A stretch of DNA of 64,000 nucleotides from assembly GCF_001637325.1 (NCBI RefSeq), contig NZ_LRXL01000026.1, forward strand, positions 930,001 through 994,000, given 5' to 3'. Position 1 is the first letter of the stretch. The number at the start of each line of letters is the position of its first letter. The notes below the pieces were generated by a model. That model saw only the letters and a list, made by a program, of their open reading frames with translations. It did not search any database and was not told the origin of the DNA. Origin of the DNA: Cochleicola gelatinilyticus. GTDB taxonomy: Bacteria > Bacteroidota > Bacteroidia > Flavobacteriales > Flavobacteriaceae. This document shows, one piece after another, positions 60,408 to 64,000 of the stretch. A program made the position numbers and the translations under genes.

Positions 60408-61309
60408 TAAAAATAAATTTCCTGTGCCATTCGATAGGTGTTTGCATGGGCTTCTAGAATGGTCTTTATATCTGGAGAGTAGCCACCGCCCATACTTACT
60501 TGAACTGGAATTCCAGCTTCTTTACAGGTAGTAAGTACAAAACGATCGCGTTCTGTACAGCCCTCGATAGAGCAAGTAAGCCTGCCTAATTTATCGGTTT
60601 CCAAAATGTCCACTCCGCTGAGGTAGAAGATAAAGTCGGGATTTTGTTGCTCAATTAATCGGGGCAATGTTTTTTTTAATTCGGAAAGAAATACGTCATC
60701 GCCCGTGCCGTCTGGCACTGCAATATCAAGATTACTCTTTTCTTTTCTGAAAGGATAATTTCCCGCTCCGTGCATGGAGAAGGTAAAAACTGAAGGATCC
60801 TTCTCAAAGATCACCGCTGTCCCATTTCCTTGGTGTACATCCAGATCTACGAAGAGTATTTTTTTTACTTTTCCCAATTTCTGAAGCTGTCTTGCTGCGA
60901 TTGCTTGATCGTGAAATAAACAAAATGCCTCACCATGATCCGGATAGGCATGATGGGTACCACCTGCAATATTCATGGCAATTCCATTATCAATGGCGTA
61001 TGAACATCCTTCAATAGTACCTTGCGTAATGATATGCTCACGCTCTACGAGTTTAGCACTTAGTGGAAATCCTAATTTACGAACTTCACTTTTAGATAGG
61101 GTTAAGTTCTGTAATGCTGAAATGTAGCTTTCTGAATGAACAGCCAGTAACGATTCTCTTGAAGGCATTCCTGGTTCAAAAAAGTTAGCTTCCGTACAGG
61201 TGCCTTCGTGTAATAATTGCCGATGTAAAAGCTCATATTTCGACATGGGAAACCGATGCCCCAAAGGCAATTGGTGGGTAAAAATGGGGTGGTAAGCTAT
61301 TTTAAGCAC
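60407..61309 (-). CDS. Histone deacetylase-family (acetoin utilisation type) protein
   Basis: 300 aa. Arginase/deacetylase fold with AGGTHHAYPDHGEAFCLFHDQAIA (paired catalytic His), the metal motif LFVDLDVHQGNGTAVIF (Asp, His), FTFSMHGAGNYPFRK and the later SGVDILETDKLGRLTCS. Bacterial members deacetylate proteins, polyamines or acetoin-related substrates; the substrate here is open. It begins 2 bases before the stop of the upstream gene and ends in the tiny Cys-rich gene, so all three are co-translated. Confidence 0.88.
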   Translation of the reverse strand: MLKIAYHPIFTHQLPLGHRFPMSKYELLHRQLLHEGTCTEANFFEPGMPSRESLLAVHSESYISALQNLTLSKSEVRKLGFPLSAKLVEREHIITQGTIEGCSYAIDNGIAMNIAGGTHHAYPDHGEAFCLFHDQAIAARQLQKLGKVKKILFVDLDVHQGNGTAVIFEKDPSVFTFSMHGAGNYPFRKEKSNLDIAVPDGTGDDVFLSELKKTLPRLIEQQNPDFIFYLSGVDILETDKLGRLTCSIEGCTERDRFVLTTCKEAGIPVQVSMGGGYSPDIKTILEAHANTYRMAQEIYF

Positions 61310-61311
61310 GT

Positions 61312-62778
61312 CTACTTAGGAAATTCAATGAGTTCATATTTGTCTTCCTGCCAGTAGTAAGTACCGTAAATATAGGAATCCTTATAAGGGAAAATAGTTT
61401 CAGCTTTTTTAGGCATATGGCTTTCCTTTACATATAATTGGATCTTATCAAAAACATTGGTTTCAATCGATCCCGGAACATGAGCAAAAGAAGTATCGAA
61501 CAAACTCTCTATTCGGGTAGATTTTGTAGTTGTATAGCTATTATAAGCAAAGTAGGTTGGATTAAAACTAACCGCAGCAGCACCGATAGTTGCACCTGCC
61601 AATCCGCCCATTCCTCCCATCATCATGGGAGCAGTATTATTATGTTGTACAATACCGCCTATAGTAATGTGATAGATGTCGTTCTCTACCTCTCGTACTG
61701 CTAGACCGATCTTCTGAGTTGAAATCTTTCTCAAGAATTTAGAGGTTTTTTCTAAATTTCTAAGCTTTGGTCCAAACCCGCTTCCTTCTTGGATAATTGG
61801 AGTGTTTTTAAATGAAATTGTATCTTCTTTTGTAACCATTAGCCTTTTAACAACTTCTTTAGTCTCAACTTTTTTTGTGGTAACAATCATGGCATCGTTC
61901 GAACCTGTAATCTGAAAAAGCAAATCATTAAAAAGAAATGAATTCGATTTCGGTGAGTTTGTAGAAAAATTCGCAGGAAGTTGTGGTGTTAAAAATATAT
62001 TAGTTGAGGCATCCATATTTTTAAAATCTACCGAAATTATATACGTTTCAGTTGGACTGGCATCTAAGGTTAAAATGAAACCGTTTTCGTTCTCAAAAAT
62101 TTTATTGGTTTCACTAGCAGTTTCGATGGTAGTGGGTGTTTCATAACTAATATTAACAGCCGAGAGAAATGAAGAAAATCCAGCAGGGCTCGACATCGCG
62201 TCGTATAAGTTACTCGGATTTCCATATTTATCTTTAAAAATAGTTGCAGATAGGTCAATTATATGCGGAGTATATGTCCCATCGATTGCAAATTCATATA
62301 ATTTTAAAAGTGATCCTTTTTTAGATACAGTAATAACATACGATCTGTCGGGTGCATTTATCACTTGAAGAAAACGCTCTTTTTTAAGTTTTAGATCGAG
62401 TTCCACCTCTTTACTTGTGTTCTTATCAAAATCGTACAATACATACCCGAACTTCTTTTCATTTCGATCTTTCAGAAATAATATTATTTTTTTTCCTTCA
62501 ATAATCTTTCCAATAATTTCGTCGTATTTATTAGGAAGTCCATCGGAAGCATATGCCCCTATTCGCTCTTTATTTTTGTTATATAAATATCCATTTAAAG
62601 TCTTATTGTCATCTATAAAAAGTGCAAAATCACCATTGTTTTTGTTCGCAACAGTAAATACTTCCTTAACTATCCTAGATCCTTTTTTTAAATCGTTCGG
62701 CACGGTTAAAAATTTGTTTTGCGCAATGTTAATAAAGGGTTGTGCAAAGCAAATTAAGAGAACAAAGAAGGGCTTCAT
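61312..62778 (-). CDS. Secreted protein of unknown function
   Basis: 488 aa with a signal peptide (KPFFVLLICFAQPFINIAQ). The body consists of repeated beta strands suggestive of a propeller-like fold: KNNGDFALFIDDNKTLNGYLYN, KKIILFLKDRNEKKFGYVLYD and RSYVITVSKKGSLLKLYEF. A Gly/Met/Ala-rich loop near residue 390 (APMMMGGMGGLAGATIG) may be a membrane contact. No known family. It lies 17 bases after metG and 2 bases before the HDAC-like gene. Confidence 0.65.
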   Translation of the reverse strand: MKPFFVLLICFAQPFINIAQNKFLTVPNDLKKGSRIVKEVFTVANKNNGDFALFIDDNKTLNGYLYNKNKERIGAYASDGLPNKYDEIIGKIIEGKKIILFLKDRNEKKFGYVLYDFDKNTSKEVELDLKLKKERFLQVINAPDRSYVITVSKKGSLLKLYEFAIDGTYTPHIIDLSATIFKDKYGNPSNLYDAMSSPAGFSSFLSAVNISYETPTTIETASETNKIFENENGFILTLDASPTETYIISVDFKNMDASTNIFLTPQLPANFSTNSPKSNSFLFNDLLFQITGSNDAMIVTTKKVETKEVVKRLMVTKEDTISFKNTPIIQEGSGFGPKLRNLEKTSKFLRKISTQKIGLAVREVENDIYHITIGGIVQHNNTAPMMMGGMGGLAGATIGAAAVSFNPTYFAYNSYTTTKSTRIESLFDTSFAHVPGSIETNVFDKIQLYVKESHMPKKAETIFPYKDSYIYGTYYWQEDKYELIEFPK

Positions 62779-62795
62779 TTAGAGTTTTTTAAAAA

Positions 62796-64000
62796 TTAAT
62801 TAATCGTGGCGCCATTTGTTACCCCATCGGTATCCGGGTTTACAAATACCAATTTCCCGTCAGGAGCTTCCGTCATTAAGATCATGCCTTCGCTTTCTAC
62901 ACCTCGCAAGGCTCGTGGTGCAAGATTCACTAATACTGTTACTTGTTTACCAATAATTTCTTCCGCAGTAAAACTTTCTGCAATTCCTGAAACAATGGTG
63001 CGAACGTCAATACCAGTATCTACTTTCAGCACTAATAATTTCTTCGCTTTTGGCATTTTTTCTGCTTCAATAATGGTACCTACTCGCATGTCGAGTTTGG
63101 TAAAATCATCGAATTGAATGGTGTCTTTTTGTGGTTCTGCCTTTTTATTTGCCATGGCATTATCCTGTTTGCTCTGTTCCAATTTGTCCAATTGTTTCTG
63201 AATTTGTTCGTCTTCTATTTTACTAAAAAGCAGCTCTCCTTTTGCAATGGTATGTCCCGAAGCAAGCAGTTCTTTTTTAGTTGAAACATCGTTCCATTCT
63301 AAAGACCCTTTGGTAATCTGAAGTGCTTTCTTTAATTTTTCCGAAGTGAACGGAAGAAAGGGTTCACTTAATACTGCCAATGCAGAAGCAATTTGTAATG
63401 CGACATACATCACTGTTTTAGTGCGCGCTTCGTCTGTTTTAATGGTTTTCCAAGGCTCTTCATCGGCCAAGTATTTATTTCCTAAGCGGGCTACATTCAT
63501 TAATTCTGCCTGTGCTTCACGGAATCTATAGCGTTCGATCGAACTTGAGATCACGGCAGGATAGGCTTGTAATTCGTTTAAGGTTTGGGTGTCAATTTCA
63601 GAAAACTCTGAAGCTTCCGGCACCACACCATCGTAATATTTATGTGTAAGCACAACCACACGATTGATAAAGTTTCCGAAGATTGCTACCAGCTCATTAT
63701 TGTTTCGTGCCTGAAAATCTGCCCACGTAAAATCGTTGTCTTTTGTTTCGGGGGCATTGGCTGTTAACGCATAACGCAACACATCCTGCTGATTTGGAAA
63801 GTCATCTAGATATTCATGCAACCACACCGCCCAATTCTTACTAGTGGATATTTTGTTGCCTTCTAGGTTTAAAAATTCGTTTGCAGGAACATTGTTTGGG
63901 AGGATGTAACTTCCATCTGCTTTCAACATACTCGGAAAGATGATACAATGAAATACAATGTTATCTTTTCCAATAAAATGAAGTAGTTTGGTGTCTTCAT
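62796..64000 (-). CDS. metG: Methionyl-tRNA synthetase, C-terminal part (cut by window edge)
   Basis: The last 400 residues are present; the reading frame runs off the right edge. The class I signature loop is [20 protein letters not shown] (KISTS is the usual Bacteroidota form of KMSKS), then the anticodon-binding helices ([24 protein letters not shown]). A C-terminal EMAP/Trbp111 tRNA-binding domain (about the last 105 residues) has [33 protein letters not shown] and [20 protein letters not shown]. It charges tRNA-Met (EC 6.1.1.10). Confidence 0.95.
   Translation of the reverse strand, partial: EDTKLLHFIGKDNIVFHCIIFPSMLKADGSYILPNNVPANEFLNLEGNKISTSKNWAVWLHEYLDDFPNQQDVLRYALTANAPETKDNDFTWADFQARNNNELVAIFGNFINRVVVLTHKYYDGVVPEASEFSEIDTQTLNELQAYPAVISSSIERYRFREAQAELMNVARLGNKYLADEEPWKTIKTDEARTKTVMYVALQIASALAVLSEPFLPFTSEKLKKALQITKGSLEWNDVSTKKELLASGHTIAKGELLFSKIEDEQIQKQLDKLEQSKQDNAMANKKAEPQKDTIQFDDFTKLDMRVGTIIEAEKMPKAKKLLVLKVDTGIDVRTIVSGIAESFTAEEIIGKQVTVLVNLAPRALRGVESEGMILMTEAPDGKLVFVNPDTDGVTNGATIN

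Noticed and set aside
1-64000. tRNA or rRNA genes, or riboswitches
   Set aside because: No cloverleaf-like or rRNA-like stretch was seen in the gaps. The leaders of pheS and gdhA show no T-box or known riboswitch pattern.

Overview
The window is a contiguous piece of a low-GC Bacteroidota chromosome, almost certainly from a marine-type Flavobacteriaceae. The evidence is family-level: a complete Bat/MoxR aerotolerance operon, PorZ and a T9SS-sorted CUB protein (type IX secretion), a TonB-dependent receptor with a carboxypeptidase-like N-domain, many lipoproteins with Bacteroidota-style lipoboxes, and promoters of the TTG-N17-19-TAnnTTTG type instead of -35/-10 boxes. Nothing looks like a prophage, integrated element, CRISPR array or rRNA/tRNA locus. 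The gene content is largely housekeeping plus envelope biology.

Layout. 1-6.2 kb: a cut isoaspartyl peptidase, a CAP-domain lipoprotein, 3-hydroxyanthranilate dioxygenase, an ALDH7-type aldehyde dehydrogenase, a GIN-domain (DUF2807) lipoprotein, and a two-gene unit of a tandem-OmpA protein with a membrane-anchored helix-hairpin-helix protein. 6.2-12.1 kb (minus strand): a PPP phosphatase, a double zinc-ribbon membrane protein and an SPFH-GYF protein that resemble the Bacillus YdjG/YdjI envelope-stress pair, then a collagen-like lipoprotein, an AlbA_2 protein and an SDR. 12.8-22.0 kb: moxR - DUF58 - BatD-like protein - batA - batB - batC - batD - batE. batA is broken by a frameshift that a comparison with batB explains as a loss of exactly 19 bp. 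22.1-27.5 kb: a small secreted protein, SulP, universal stress protein, beta-carbonic anhydrase and second SulP, an apparent inorganic-carbon uptake unit.

27.6-36.2 kb: cvpA, pheS with small neighbours, a PepSY-like lipoprotein, gpsA, an orphan lipoprotein, and the tightly overlapping yicC-gmk-nadD unit, then a YheT-type hydrolase. 36.3-38.3 kb: a tetR - hydrolase - thioesterase operon with a perfect palindrome inside the promoter and almost no 5' leader. 38.3-44.1 kb: a SnoaL-like protein, an overlapping arsC-like/eamA/transglutaminase-like unit, DinB, a DUF3298 lipoprotein, a Cys/Met-metabolism PLP enzyme and a beta-barrel protein. 44.3-55.4 kb: gdhA, porZ-recO-TonB receptor, a SYLF protein, a Qnr-like pentapeptide protein, a short ssb and recQ. 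55.4-64 kb (minus strand): an AhpD-like protein with a tiny Cys/His-rich upstream ORF, an AraC regulator, the three-repeat CUB/FN3 T9SS protein, and metG - unknown - histone-deacetylase-like - tiny Cys-rich protein.

Coding density is high: no gene-free stretch exceeds 300 bases (the largest are 31851-32106, 44105-44345 and 52627-52859). Start codons were moved inward from the longest open frame in many genes where a signal peptide, family start or promoter position decided it. All functional calls rest on reading motifs in the translations; no database search was run.
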